Program-made: the position numbers and the translations under genes | Source: Artemia franciscana | Lineage: Eukaryota > Arthropoda > Branchiopoda > Anostraca > Artemiidae | Direction: 5' to 3' | DNA: 64,000 bases | NCBI RefSeq assembly: GCF_032884065.1 | Contig: NC_088867.1 | Coordinates: forward strand, 23,690,281 to 23,754,280 | Part shown: positions 43,862 through 55,376 of the stretch, piece by piece | Numbering within the stretch: the first letter of the stretch is position 1 | Layout: every line of letters starts with the position of its first letter | Notes under the pieces: model-generated | Told to the model about the DNA's origin: nothing | What the model saw: the letters and a program-made list of their open reading frames with translations, nothing else | Databases searched by the model: none

Positions 43862-44240
43862 TTTAACTACGTAAAACTTGCGAATATACAACATTCTTTG
43901 CTGTCCCATCGTCTCTGCATATAAATAGATTGTCAGGTTTACCGACTCTTGAACATGCAACGCATAATGGTCCATGGGAAAACAATCCGTATTCAGATCT
44001 ATACCTCATGATTCTATTGATTGCCCTTGAGCTTTGTTGATGGTGATTGCTAATCGACCATTTCCTTTGTTGCCGTCGTCATTTATATATCCCCCTGTGC
44101 CCCCCGGCGTCCCCGTTGTAGTTGTGTCCCTGTGTCCGGGTCGTCATTTATATTCCCTGTGTCCCCGTCGTCATTTGTGTCCCGGTGTCCCAGTCTGTGA
44201 TTTCTATTTGAGTGTCCCGGGCGTCATTTATATTCGTCAG

Positions 44241-44324
44241 GATATTGTAGGGCATCGTAGCATCGATGAGTTTAAGCAATTCTTGTCAACTGATTGTTTC
44301 GTCTATAAAGAATATTATCTCGAG
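44241..44324 (+). other. Exon-like segment inside a Helitron (possible capture)
   Basis: An 84-nt open segment is bounded by acceptor TATTCGTCAG (ending at 44240) and a consensus donor GAG|GTAAGA (44325). It starts and ends in phase 0 and encodes 28 residues such as GHRSIDEFKQF and FVYKEYYLE, with normal protein-like composition unlike the flanking minisatellite and T-rich DNA. Helitrons are known to pick up host exons. The donor gene is not identified, and the orientation is opposite to the Helitron. Confidence 0.4.
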
Positions 44325-44532
44325 GTAAGAACTGATCACCGACCACAACGATTGCCACTTTGTTGATAGTTGCGTATCAGGAGGCATCAATTCGATTGCT
44401 GTTTTTAAGCAGAAGCACTAAATTATTATTTTCGTGGAAAAGATGATATATATAAATATATATATATATTTTTTCTTTTTAGTTTTTTTGTAGTTTTTAC
44501 CTTTTTTAGTTTTTTTCTTCTTTTGTATTAAT

Positions 44533-44612
44533 GCTAAAGCCAAGGTTCAAACCTGGAGCCTCTTGGACCTAGAACCTGAAACATAACGCTTTACCAACTC
44601 AGCTACTTCGGC
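44533..44612 (-). tRNA. Third tRNA-like module in Helitron DNA
   Basis: It has the same A-box and arms as 32455-32534, with a B-box changed to GTTTGAACC and several substitutions. Its position next to T-rich low-complexity DNA is the same as in the other copies. Confidence 0.35.
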
Positions 44613-44984
44613 GTGAATACATTCGTTTTGAGCAGCTTCCTCGAGTGTTGCCATTGTAGGTTCTTCAGTCATTTTACAATTAGAAATTTCTCTTTCAACG
44701 GTCTTCTTACAATTAAAAATTTGTCTTTGAACGATATTCTTAAATACCTGTGTCCTGGTCGTCATTTATATTGCCTGTGTCCCGGTCGTCATTTGTGTCC
44801 CGGTATCCCAGTCTGTAATTTCTCCTTGAGTGTCCCGGTCGTTATTTATATTCCCTCTGTCCCGGTCGTCATTTGTGTCCCGGTCTGTAATTTCTCTTTG
44901 AGTGTTTTTTCTTTTTAGTATTTTTTAGTTTTTTACATTTTTTCTTTTTTCAGTTTTCTTTTTCTTCTTTATTTTTCAGCTTCA

Positions 44985-45236
44985 CTATGAAATACATATC
45001 GCCGAACCTTTGTTTTTTTTAACTAAAATCTGGTAGGCATTTTCCGTTTTGATATGTTTTGACTCTCGCTGTCCAGGTGGATCTTCATCTAACTGCGCGG
45101 TTTTGCGTTCTTTAGCCTCAAGCCTGTTTCCTTGCTGTTCTTTTGATTCCTCGGCACGCTTTCTTTTCTGACTTTCTCTATCAGCAGCAAGTTTTTTGGC
45201 ATAGACTCTTTGAGCAGCTTCCTCGGCTGTTGCCAT
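44985..45236 (-). pseudogene. Helitron N-terminal basic-repeat fragment
   Basis: The frame [20 protein letters not shown], one [15 protein letters not shown] repeat, then ERKTAQLDEDPPGQRES and a stop. It is shorter than the 34.6-kb copy by one repeat and the acidic part. Confidence 0.6.
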
Positions 45237-45631
45237 TGTAGGTTATTCAGTCATTTTACATTTAAACATTTTTCCGTCCACGATCTTCTTTGAGCATCTT
45301 CATCGGCTTTTGCCATTGTAAGTTCATCAGTCATTATAAACTTAAACATTAATAGATTTCTATGTGAACATATATGTCTTAAATATCTTTAATGACGTCA
45401 CCGTCATAGCAAAAATGACGACAACTAAAATCATGACGCCAGTCGACACAGAAACATGACGTCACCTGATCCACAGACAGACAACTTATTTTTATATATA
45501 TAGATAGATATAATTCTAAAATTGTCAGGTAATTTTCTATTTTGAAATAAAAACTAAAAATTATTGCTCAGACAACATAAATATTTTTGATATTTACATA
45601 ATAGCTTTAGTGGTTCTGGACTGAAAACTAA

Positions 45632-46936
<1,305 letters not shown>

Positions 46937-47706
46937 CCTTGCGACATTTTTGAAAAAAAGCTATAGTTACTCTTTTATTGCTCCTGACTAAAGTACCACT
47001 CGGGAGATTCCTGGAACCTGGACAGTCATTTGCTCTCATACATGCAAACGGATGTACTGAAGCTTGCTGACTGAATTCCTGGAGGTTCCGACCGAGCTTA
47101 GCAGATACTTTCCTAGCTTCTTCCATAACTGTTCCATAAATTTTAGGATTGTGTAGAATATTAATGAAAAGTATCTTCGTCCATTCTCAGAGCTATTATT
47201 TCGCTCAAAGCAGAAACTATGGAAAATAGGATGTAACAAAATAAATAGTAAATAAGCCTCTCAGAAACAAACTTGATCAATTAAGATTTAGTAAAGTCTT
47301 TGATCTAGTAATTTCTGATCAAACTTGATCAGAAGAATTTAGTATCTTATTATATGTGCGTTCAATGGATATTCCCTGAAAATGAGGATTAATGCAAAAA
47401 ATAAATAAAACATATTTTGATTGTAGAATTAAAATTCTTATTTTATTTTTTAAGAAAGCTTTACCAAGTGGATACACAAACATATTTAGGACATTTTCAT
47501 TGCTTAAACGCATAGGTTAAAAAAAACATGAAAAAAACTTCTTTATTAAATTAAAATATGGAGCAGGTCTTCTCTTCGAATTTTAAGTTAGGATTTAAAA
47601 CAAAAGAACTTTGAAGGAATTAACAGATGGGTTTGATGGATTGACGCCTAAGGAAGTTGGCTCTAATAGATATGCAGCGCCAAACTAGGTTGTTTTCTTG
47701 TCTTGT
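46937..47706. other. No gene recognised
   Basis: Unique A/T-rich intronic DNA. No repeat family or exon seen. Confidence 0.35.
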
Positions 47707-47916
47707 TCACTTGTTTTTACTGTCAACTTGAGAAACTGCAGCACTAGTAGAGAAAACTTCTGCGTGAGTGAATGTACTTGTAGAAGATAATGATGTATCT
47801 ACCCTTCTGACCCTATTCTTCATTCTCTGAAAGGCTAAAAAGAGAGTTTTAGAAGCCCCAGCCATACTATTTCTAGCAACAGGTCGTATGCAGGACTGTA
47901 CAAAGGTGTGATCGGC
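47707..47916 (-). CDS. Candidate terminal exon of an unknown minus-strand gene
   Basis: On the minus strand an acceptor TTTTCTCCATCCAG precedes a 69-codon frame in phase 0 ending TGA at 47707-47709. The peptide (ADHTFVQSCIRPVARNSMAG, then FLAFQRMKNRVRRVD and a S/T-rich end) looks like ordinary coding sequence and is outside the repeats. It would be nested in the last intron of the RPC9-like gene, opposite strand. Family not recognised. Confidence 0.35.
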   Translation of the reverse strand, partial: ADHTFVQSCIRPVARNSMAGASKTLFLAFQRMKNRVRRVDTSLSSTSTFTHAEVFSTSAAVSQVDSKNK

Positions 47917-48025
47917 CTGGATGGAGAAAACTTTTCAAATAAAATTTTTAATATCTTTCTGGCATGGTGGGATAGGATTCTATCTTGGTGGTTGCTCCAG
48001 AAAAAAATAATTAGAAAACAAATAC

Positions 48026-48115
48026 CAATAAAATGAGGTTTATATAACGCCGTGGAGACTTGGACCAGGAAATGGGCAACTTCTCTGTTTCTACTCGAGT
48101 CAAAGATCACCATTC
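48026..48115 (-). CDS. Candidate exon upstream of the 47.7-kb exon
   Basis: Acceptor TTAAGCAG ends at 48116 and donor GTATTT follows 48026 (minus strand). The only open frame starts ATG at 48113 and reads FDSSRNREVAHFLVQVSTAL, leaving one nucleotide. That phase does not match the next candidate exon, so either the pair is wrong or an exon is missing between them. Confidence 0.25.
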
Positions 48116-49614
48116 CTGCTTAATTCGATTTCTTGATCTCTAAGAAATTCACTTGAATGAATTTGGAGGAAATTATTGGGCTTTCGGCAACGTGGTGTTT
48201 AGGATTTGTAAGATTGCGCTAGATGCCAAGATTGGTTTTGACGGAATGTGACCTCGATCGAATCATGTGTGATCTACTGGTACTTTTCTGTCGCATTGTA
48301 AAGTTCTTCCACAAAGAAGACTCCACTGTTTGGAAGCATGGGTATAGTGTAGGCCATCCCTATCGCCTTTGGTACAGACCGGTCTTCCGCTCATCCTTTA
48401 TTGACTGTGAAATTTTTAGGTTTCTATTGGTTTCAACAACAGGATTACTTATGAATCTATCATGATTATTTCTTGAAAATAATTAGGATTGTCTTTAAGA
48501 AATATGTTAAGATAAGATGGCTGGCCTTGGCCTGTATAACTGTCAAAACTATGTTATTAAACCATTTATACGACTTGTTTATGTCTAGAATTAAATGTCA
48601 GCACTATGCGACGATGTATGCTTTAAAGAAGAAATAAAGGTAGGACATGAACAGTCAGCTGACTCTTCCAGTTACAAGTGTTTAAAAGGCATTTTATTTT
48701 TTTTGCACAAATGGATAGTATTTGTAAGTAGTATCGTATTCGAGTGATTTTTTTTATGTTTTACGTATTACTGTTTTCAATCAACTTGTTTTCTCTTTCA
48801 TTATGATAAATGTCAATAAACCTGTTTTTTTTATAATCTGGGTCTCAACTGCAATCTAGGTTCAATTAAAATCTGTCAGTGGGAACCTTCCGGTTTTATG
48901 CACATATTATAAGTGGAATAAAATTACCAACAGTAGTTATAATAGAAATTACAAGCAGTGCAGGTGCGTGATATCTTTTACTAAAATAATCAAATTCTGC
49001 TTGCCAAGAACCCGCGTTGATGATAATGGCCATAAATAATATTCGTAAATATGGACATAATTTCCATAATAGTGTGATGATGCCCTAAAAGTTTGGTTGC
49101 CTTAACCGCCAAGTACCTATAAGAAAGTCACAAGGTCTATCTTTTTGTCTAATAAAAGGGCGGTTTAGTTGAATGATCGGCTCGTGTTAGTTCTCATGCA
49201 TCTCCCTTCTTTTTATTTTTGTCTACCTCGATCACTGACATAAACTGCTGAGAAACGAAATCATGAACATTGTTGTAATGAAATTAGGCACATCTCTTTT
49301 TTCTATTGTTTGTAACTTTGGTCAATAAAAAGCTTTCGTCTTATTTTTGAATAGTTTTAACTAGTTCTTGTATATTTTTCAGTAACCGTTTTCAAGTAAA
49401 TATCGTTTGGCAATTAATCTATATGGATGATACGAAACATGGTAGGATCAGTTTCTGTAAGCTGAATTTGCCAAAAGAAACCGAAAAGGCTTTAAGACTT
49501 TCAAACTTATTTTATTTATAGTTTCTTTTTTCCACGATTTTTCTTTCCTTTTATTCATGGTTTGATTCTTGTTTTAAATGGGTAAGTGAATTATTTCTCT
49601 AATAATCTTTACAG

Positions 49615-49689
49615 ATTGTGGGCATTGATGAAGAACAAGAAAATCTAGCGGAAGAAATACTAGAATTGGTTCGTTTATATAGAAATTAG
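49615..49689 (+). CDS. RPC9-like (Pol III subunit) terminal exon
   Basis: Acceptor AATAATCTTTACAG ends at 49614. The frame continues from the previous exon in phase 0: IVGIDEEQENLAEEILELV, then five more residues and TAG at 49687-49689. RPC9/CRCP proteins have an IVEE.EERL.EEQIEE..  segment right after the EIQL block, which is what the join IAL-IVGIDEEQENL reproduces. The intron between them would be 13.7 kb and is filled with Helitrons, a LINE and a SINE. The protein lacks the long acidic tail seen in vertebrates. Confidence 0.62.
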   Translation: MVGIDEEQENLAEEILELVRLYRN

Positions 49690-50674
49690 TCATTTATGAA
49701 GAATTATTTGCAGCCAAAATCAAACCAGAAAATGTTTTTTTGATGGGCTTATATCATTCTTGTATTTGTTTTGATATCTAAATCTTTTGTATGAATTGAT
49801 TAGATTGAAGTATAATGATGCTTATTTCATACGTTTCTGTTGTTTATATTTTTAAAGTGATCTATGTGAAGGAATTTTCGGATTGGTGTTCTGGAAAAAA
49901 AACAACATAAATATAATGTATTATACAGTTTTAAACAATACCCTCGCACTGCTTCTTAGCACACTTGTGTCATTCTCCCGCTGATTTTGAAGGAATCCTC
50001 TTGCACACAAAGGGGTGGTGGGGAACCTCTAAAAAATATGGCCTCAAAATACTTCTATCTCTTTGGTTTTTTTTTTTTTTTGTTTTGGTTTGTTTTTTTG
50101 TGAGATCAGTTTTTTTTTATTCCGATATTTCCAATGGCAGCACCCGTTCTTCCCTTCTTGGCAGGTCTTTTCCTTAACTTCCGTTATACTTTCAATAGAA
50201 TCTCTTGATATTGTTTTAGCTTTTATATGGGGAGGACAGGCCATCAGCTTAAGGGTAGTTTACACGAACTAAAATTATCAATGCTCTCGAAATTCCAAAA
50301 TTGGCTAAGGTTCCTAGGACAGAAATCAGATAGAAAAGCATGGAATATATAATTAGATTCTTTATTCATAGGCCTTTCTGAATTCAACAATTGCTTCCAT
50401 CCCAATTGTGACTCATCCCCTCCTGTCACCTTAGTGGTGCCAAATATAGCCACAGGCTATGACAAAGTTAGCCTATTTTTTAGATTGAGTTTACTTGGCA
50501 TCCTGAACCAACTCTTGATGAGAAATAATCAGAATACATTATGGTGAAGCCACTAAATAGGCAATGTTTTGTGTAGCCTTGTTAAGTATATGACTTTATT
50601 GGAGGGGGGAGGTCTGGGACACAATTGTAATGATTATTATATCTGGAAGGAGCACTGAAGAAAGAGTCAAATGG

Positions 50675-50676
<2 letters not shown>
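49690..50676. other. 3' flank of the RPC9-like gene, no other gene seen
   Basis: Contains T-runs near 50070-50120 and mixed A/T-rich DNA. I found no clear AATAAA close to the stop at 49689; the 3' UTR is undefined. Confidence 0.35.
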
Positions 50677-50741
<65 letters not shown>

Positions 50742-50742
<1 letters not shown>

Positions 50743-50894
50743 TAGCTGTTGGGGTGGCGCTTCGCGCCACCCCAACACCTAGTTGGTGGGGGTGCTTCGC
50801 GCCCCCCCCAAGCCCCCCCGCGCGCGTAAGTCGTTACGCGCCATATTAGTTACGCGCCATTGTAGTTGTGTCCCTATGTCCCACCTGTGAATAT

Positions 50895-50967
<73 letters not shown>

Positions 50968-52118
50968 TTTAACTACGTAAAACTTGCGAATATACAACAT
51001 TCTTTGCTGTCCCATTGTCTGTGCATATAAATAGATTGTCAGGTTTACCGACTCTTGAACATGCAACATATAATGGTCCATGGGAAAACAATCCGTATTC
51101 AGATCTATACCTCATGATTCTAATGATTGCCCTTGAGCTTTGTTGATGGTGATTGCTAATCGACCATTCCCTGAGTCGCCATCGTCATTTATATATCCCC
51201 CTGTGCACCCCGGCGTCCCCTTTGTAGTTATGTCCCTGTGTCCCGGTCGTCATTTATATTCCCTGTGTCTCGGTCGTCATTTGTGTCCCGGTGTTCCAGT
51301 CTGTGATTTCTCTTTGACTGTCCCGGGCGTCATTTATATTCCTTGTGTCCCGGTGTCCCGGTCGTCATTTATATCCCCCTGTGCCCCCCGGCGTCCCCAT
51401 TGTAGTTGTGTCCCTGTTTCCCGGTCGTCATTTATATTCCCTGTGTCCCGGTCGTCATTTGTATCCCGGTGTCCCGGTCTGTATATACATTCGTTTTTTA
51501 GTTTTGTTTTTCTCCTTTATTTTTTTCCTTTTTTCTTTTTTTTCTTTTTTAGTTTATTTAGATTTTTAGATTTTTTAGTTTTTTTATTAGTTTTTAGTTT
51601 TTTTGTAGTTTTTACCATTTTTTTAGTTTTTTTTGTTTTTTTTTTTTACTTATGTCCTGGTCGTCATTTATACTCCCTGTGTCCCGGTCGTCATTTGTGT
51701 CTCGGTGCTTTGTTGATTGCTAATTTATATTATATTTATATTTATATTTTTTATATTTATTAATATTTTTTTAGTTTTCTTTTTCTCTTATTTTTCAGTT
51801 TTTTCCTTTTTTTTAGTTTTTTCTTTTTTAGTTTTTAGTTTTTTTTTGTTTTTTACCTTTTTTTAGTTTTTTTAGTTTTTTTAGTTTTTTAGCTTTTTTA
51901 GTTTTTAGTTTTTTACCTTTTTTTAGTTTTTTTTAGTTTTTTAGCTTTTTTAGTTTTTTTTCTTTTTAGTTTTTTTTTGTAGTTTTTACCTTTTTTAGTT
52001 TTTTTTCTTCTTTTGTATTAGTGTGAAATAATTCAGACGTCATATGCGGACAAACACGACGTCACTCGACAGACAGACAGACAGACATAACCCACAAACA
52101 ACTTATTTTTATATATAT
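50742..52118 (-). mobile_element. Non-autonomous Helitron copy H10
   Basis: The 3' CTAG is at 50742-50745 against (TA)n, followed inward by two hairpins (GGGGTGGCGC-TTC-GCGCCACCCC, then CTAG, then GGGGGTGC-TTC-GCGCCCCC). Next are GC-rich DNA, (TA)n (50896-50964), the decayed helicase tail (50.97-51.15 kb), minisatellite (51.15-51.49 and 51.65-51.71 kb) and T-rich tracts. A 5'-end-like sequence is at about 52.09-52.12 kb without a clean TC. Confidence 0.7.
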
Positions 52119-53382
52119 TTATTCATATTTTTTTAGTTTTCTTTTTCTCTTTTATTTTTCAGTTTTTTCCTTTTTTTAGTTTTTTTCTTTTTTAGTTTTT
52201 AGTTTTTTTTAGTTTTTTACCTTTTTTTTAGTTTTTTTAGTTTTTTAGCTTTTTTAGTTTTTTTATTAGTTTTTATTTTTTTTGTAGTTTTTGCCTTTTT
52301 TTATTTTTTTCAGTTTTTTTTTAGTTATTAGATTTTTACCTTTTTTTAGTTTTTTTTAGTTTTTTAGCTTTTTTAGTTTTTTTTTCTTTTTAGTTTTTTT
52401 TGTAGTTTTTACCTTTTTTAGTTTTTTTCTTCTTTTGTATTAGTGTGAAATAATTCAGACGTCATATGCGGACAAACATGACGTCACCTGATCCACACAC
52501 AGATCCACACACAGACAACTTATTTTTATATATATAGAATTAATATTTTTTTAGTTTTCTTTTTCTCTTATTTTTCAGTTTTTTCCTTTTTTTTAGTTTT
52601 TTCTTTTTTAGTTTTTAGTTTTTTTTTACCTTTTTTTAGTTTTTTAGTTTTTTTAGTTTTTTAGCTTTTTTAGTTTTTTTATTAGTTTTTAGTTTTTTTT
52701 AGTTTTTGCCTTTTTTTAGTTTTTTCAGTTTTTTTTAGTTTTTAGTTTTTTACCTTTTTTTTGTTTTTTTTAGTTTTTTAGCTTTTTTAGTTTTTTTTTC
52801 TTTTTAGTTTTTTTTTGTAGTTTTTACCTTTTTTAGTTTTTTTTCTTCTTTTGTATTAGTGTGAAATAATTCAGACGTCATATGCGGACAAACACGACGT
52901 CACTCGACAGACAGACAGACAGACATAACCCACAAACAACTTATTTTTATATATATTTATTCATATTTTTTTAGTTTTCTTTTTCTCTTTTATTTTTCAG
53001 TTTTTTCCTTTTTTTTAGTTTTTTTCTTTTTTAGTTTTTATTTTTTTTTAGTTTTTTACCTTTTTTTAGTTTTTTTTAGTTTTTTAGTTTTTTAGCTTTT
53101 TTAGTTTTTTTATTAGTTTTTATTTTTTTGTAGTTTTTGCCTTTTTTTATTTTTTTCAGTTTTTTTTTAGTTATTAGATTTTTACCTTTTTTTAGTTTTT
53201 TTTTAGTTTTTTAGCTTTTTTAGTTTTTTTTTCTTTTTAGTTTTTTTTGTAGTTTTTACCTTTTTTAGTTTTTTTCTTCTTTTGTATTAGTGTGAAATAA
53301 TTCAGACGTCATATGCGGACAAACATGACGTCACCTGATCCACACACAGATCCACACACAGACAACTTATTTTTATATATAT

Positions 53383-53385
<3 letters not shown>
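51761..53385. repeat. Higher-order tandem duplication of T-rich Helitron 5' modules
   Basis: The word TAATATTTTTTTAGTTTTC occurs at 51761 and 52541 (780 bp apart), and its partner TCATATTTTTTTAGTTTTC at about 52122 and 52961 (about 840 bp). The layout is A-B-A-B, each module ending with TTCAGACGTCATATGCGGAC and an ACAACTTATTTTTATATATAT 5' end. A-modules end in ACAGACATAACCC and B-modules in CTGATCCACACACAGATCC. Confidence 0.75.
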
Positions 53386-53447
<62 letters not shown>

Positions 53448-53454
53448 TGTACAC

Positions 53455-53626
53455 AGCCAGCTTTGATGCTCGGGAAGTATGAGCATTAAAATACGCCGAA
53501 TCATAATGACAAGAAAATTCTTCCGAGTTGTCTACTCCATCCTGCGTATTTTCTAGTAGTAGCAAATGACTTGGCAAATGTACTTTTAAGATTTCTTCGT
53601 CAGTAGAGCGACACCAAAGGCACTTT
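53455..53626 (-). pseudogene. Isolated HDAC exon (duplicate of part of the 57-kb HDAC)
   Basis: A 172-nt minus-strand segment, open throughout, matches codons ~62-111 of the HDAC at 57038-58324 (ILKVH, LLENTQDGVDN, FNAHTSRA.KLA). Identity is about nine in ten bases by eye. Its 5' border is an acceptor (TTTTGCTCCAG) and its 3' border coincides with GTGTAC, after which the sequence becomes (TA)n. The start reads KCLWCRSTDEE, unlike the 57-kb copy. Most differences change the amino acid. It looks like one exon of an intron-bearing relative left alone. Confidence 0.6.
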
Positions 53627-54492
53627 CTGGAGCAAAACTTTTCACACCTTCATGAGCCAGGCTTGTGGTAACCCTGATTAAATTACTTTAGCCAATTTAC
53701 TTCCGGGGGGATATTTTCTGTGGGGGTTAGTTCGGTCTCTGTGCCTATTTTTTGAATCATCCATCAGCCCTATAATATTTAGTTTCACATTCTCGTCAAA
53801 ATATTAAATAAAATTATACATTCGACCATACATGGCAAACAAAAAGTAATTACATGACGAAAATTATGTCAAGGGATTTTTATTCTGATTTTTTTAAATT
53901 TTTTTTTGTCTGCATAAGATCACCAATGAAAGAATAAAATCTATCAAAACTGCACTTTAAAAAAGAAAAGCTGTGTGACGCTCAAGAAATGCCACTATCC
54001 CTTTTTCTACACTTTGTGACAATATTTACTTTTAGTTTACAAAATATAATTCGTGTACAAAATTGGATTTGACTATAAAAACTTTAAAATGAAAATTTAC
54101 CCCCTTTACTGTTAGCTTCTTGATTGGCGAGTGTGGGTTGGGTTATGAAACGTGAATTTTAGATGCTCGCCATCTTTATTACCCCATGATAAAAGAAATT
54201 TTGTTTATAGGAACTTGAAACGTCCGCAAAGGGGTTATCTAACATGAGAAAAACCAATTTATGTTACATGATGTCATCGGAAAACTTCTAACAAAATGGA
54301 AAAGGATGTTAGATGACGTCATCACAAAAAAAAGAAACCTATTCTAGCTGTATGCTACATGGCAGAAATGACGTCACATCTTCCATAAACTGAATGTTCC
54401 CAGTGATTTCTTATTAGTTAGACAATATTCGTTAAACAAGTTACTCCAAAGAAACAATTTATCATATCAAATAAAGTTCTAAACAAAACTGA

Positions 54493-55296
54493 AACTTTGG
54501 AAAGGACAGAGATGTGTCGTGTGCTATAGGAGAGAAGAAAGCATTAGTGAAGAGAATAAATATCTTTCAATCTACTGAAAGTTCTAAACTAGGACTTGTT
54601 GCTAAAAAAGTGGACTTGAACAACGATAGTTCAGGTAAGGTTGATGATAAGGCCGCCATTTTTAAAAAAATGGAAAAGATGAATGGTAATGAAAAGATTG
54701 GAATCGAGGAAAATCAAATCATATCCCTGCATCATCATCATGCTTGTTTTGAAGGAAACTTGGAAGGACATATTGACAGTATTCTGGAAGGTGAAGCTGA
54801 CGTAAATTTAATAAGCAAAAATGGTTGTACAGCTCTTGAAGAATGTGCTGCTGGAATGGGGTTGTTTTTCAATAGGCCATTGAAAAGATATGTTATCGGT
54901 GAAAGCTATTCTTCTGCTATTTATTTAGCTACTCTAGACATCGTCATGCAGATTATTAAAATGAAAGCTACAAATTTATTTGTCAGTGAGAAAAATTCTT
55001 TATTACTGGGTATAATAGCGCCCTTAATTGGTTTTTCTGTCGAGGATTTATGTGATTATGAAAATCAATGTAAGAGAGAAGTTGAAATGATGACAAAGAA
55101 GAAGTTTCGTAAATCAAATATTTCACTTTATGATGTTTTGACACAGGGGACCAGCTGGTTAGCAGTACATATGAGGAATGAAACCATCTCCAAAGCTTCA
55201 AAATCCGAAAACTATGGAGTAGAATTTCCTATGTTCTCTTACATGTTGAAAAGTCAGTTCAGAAAAGGCATTGAAATTAGCTTGGAAAAAATTTAG
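54493..55296 (+). CDS. Ankyrin-repeat protein, 3' terminal exon
   Basis: A single open frame of about 268 codons ends TAG at 55294-55296, with AATAAA at 55371-55376. No in-frame ATG precedes 54670; the frame opens after a stop at 54490, so the start is probably in an upstream exon (AG acceptors lie at 54509 and 54530). Residues near 80-125 of the open frame carry the ankyrin pattern (ACFEGNLEGHIDSILEGEAD, then NGCTALEECAAG). The second half is helical-looking and ends SLYDVLTQGTSWLAVHMRNE and FPMFSYMLKSQFRKGIE, resembling the C-terminal module of many arthropod ankyrin-repeat families. Partner and function unknown. Confidence 0.65.
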   Translation, partial: NFGKDRDVSCAIGEKKALVKRINIFQSTESSKLGLVAKKVDLNNDSSGKVDDKAAIFKKMEKMNGNEKIGIEENQIISLHHHHACFEGNLEGHIDSILEGEADVNLISKNGCTALEECAAGMGLFFNRPLKRYVIGESYSSAIYLATLDIVMQIIKMKATNLFVSEKNSLLLGIIAPLIGFSVEDLCDYENQCKREVEMMTKKKFRKSNISLYDVLTQGTSWLAVHMRNETISKASKSENYGVEFPMFSYMLKSQFRKGIEISLEKI

Positions 55297-55370
55297 TTTT
55301 GATGAGGAAAGTTATGTGTGATCTAGAAAAATTTAGTTTATGTGTTATTTTGTTTGTTTACCTTTTATGA

Positions 55371-55376
55371 AATAAA
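55371..55376 (+). promoter_or_regulatory. Polyadenylation signal of the ankyrin gene
   Basis: AATAAA 74 bp after the stop codon in an A/T-rich 3' UTR. Confidence 0.6.

Larger units (their letters stand above)
43859..45504 (-). mobile_element. Non-autonomous Helitron copy H8 with extra internal sequence
   Basis: The 5' end is at about 45504 (minus TCTATATATATAAAAATAAG). Then come TGACGTCA-like motifs, a start fragment repeated twice, the basic-repeat frame (44985-45236), T-rich tract, minisatellite (44.75-44.90 kb), tRNA-like module (44533-44612), another T-rich tract, a ~200-bp unique insert (44.24-44.44 kb), minisatellite (44.04-44.23 kb) and the decayed helicase tail (43859-44040) against (TA)n. 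Confidence 0.65.
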
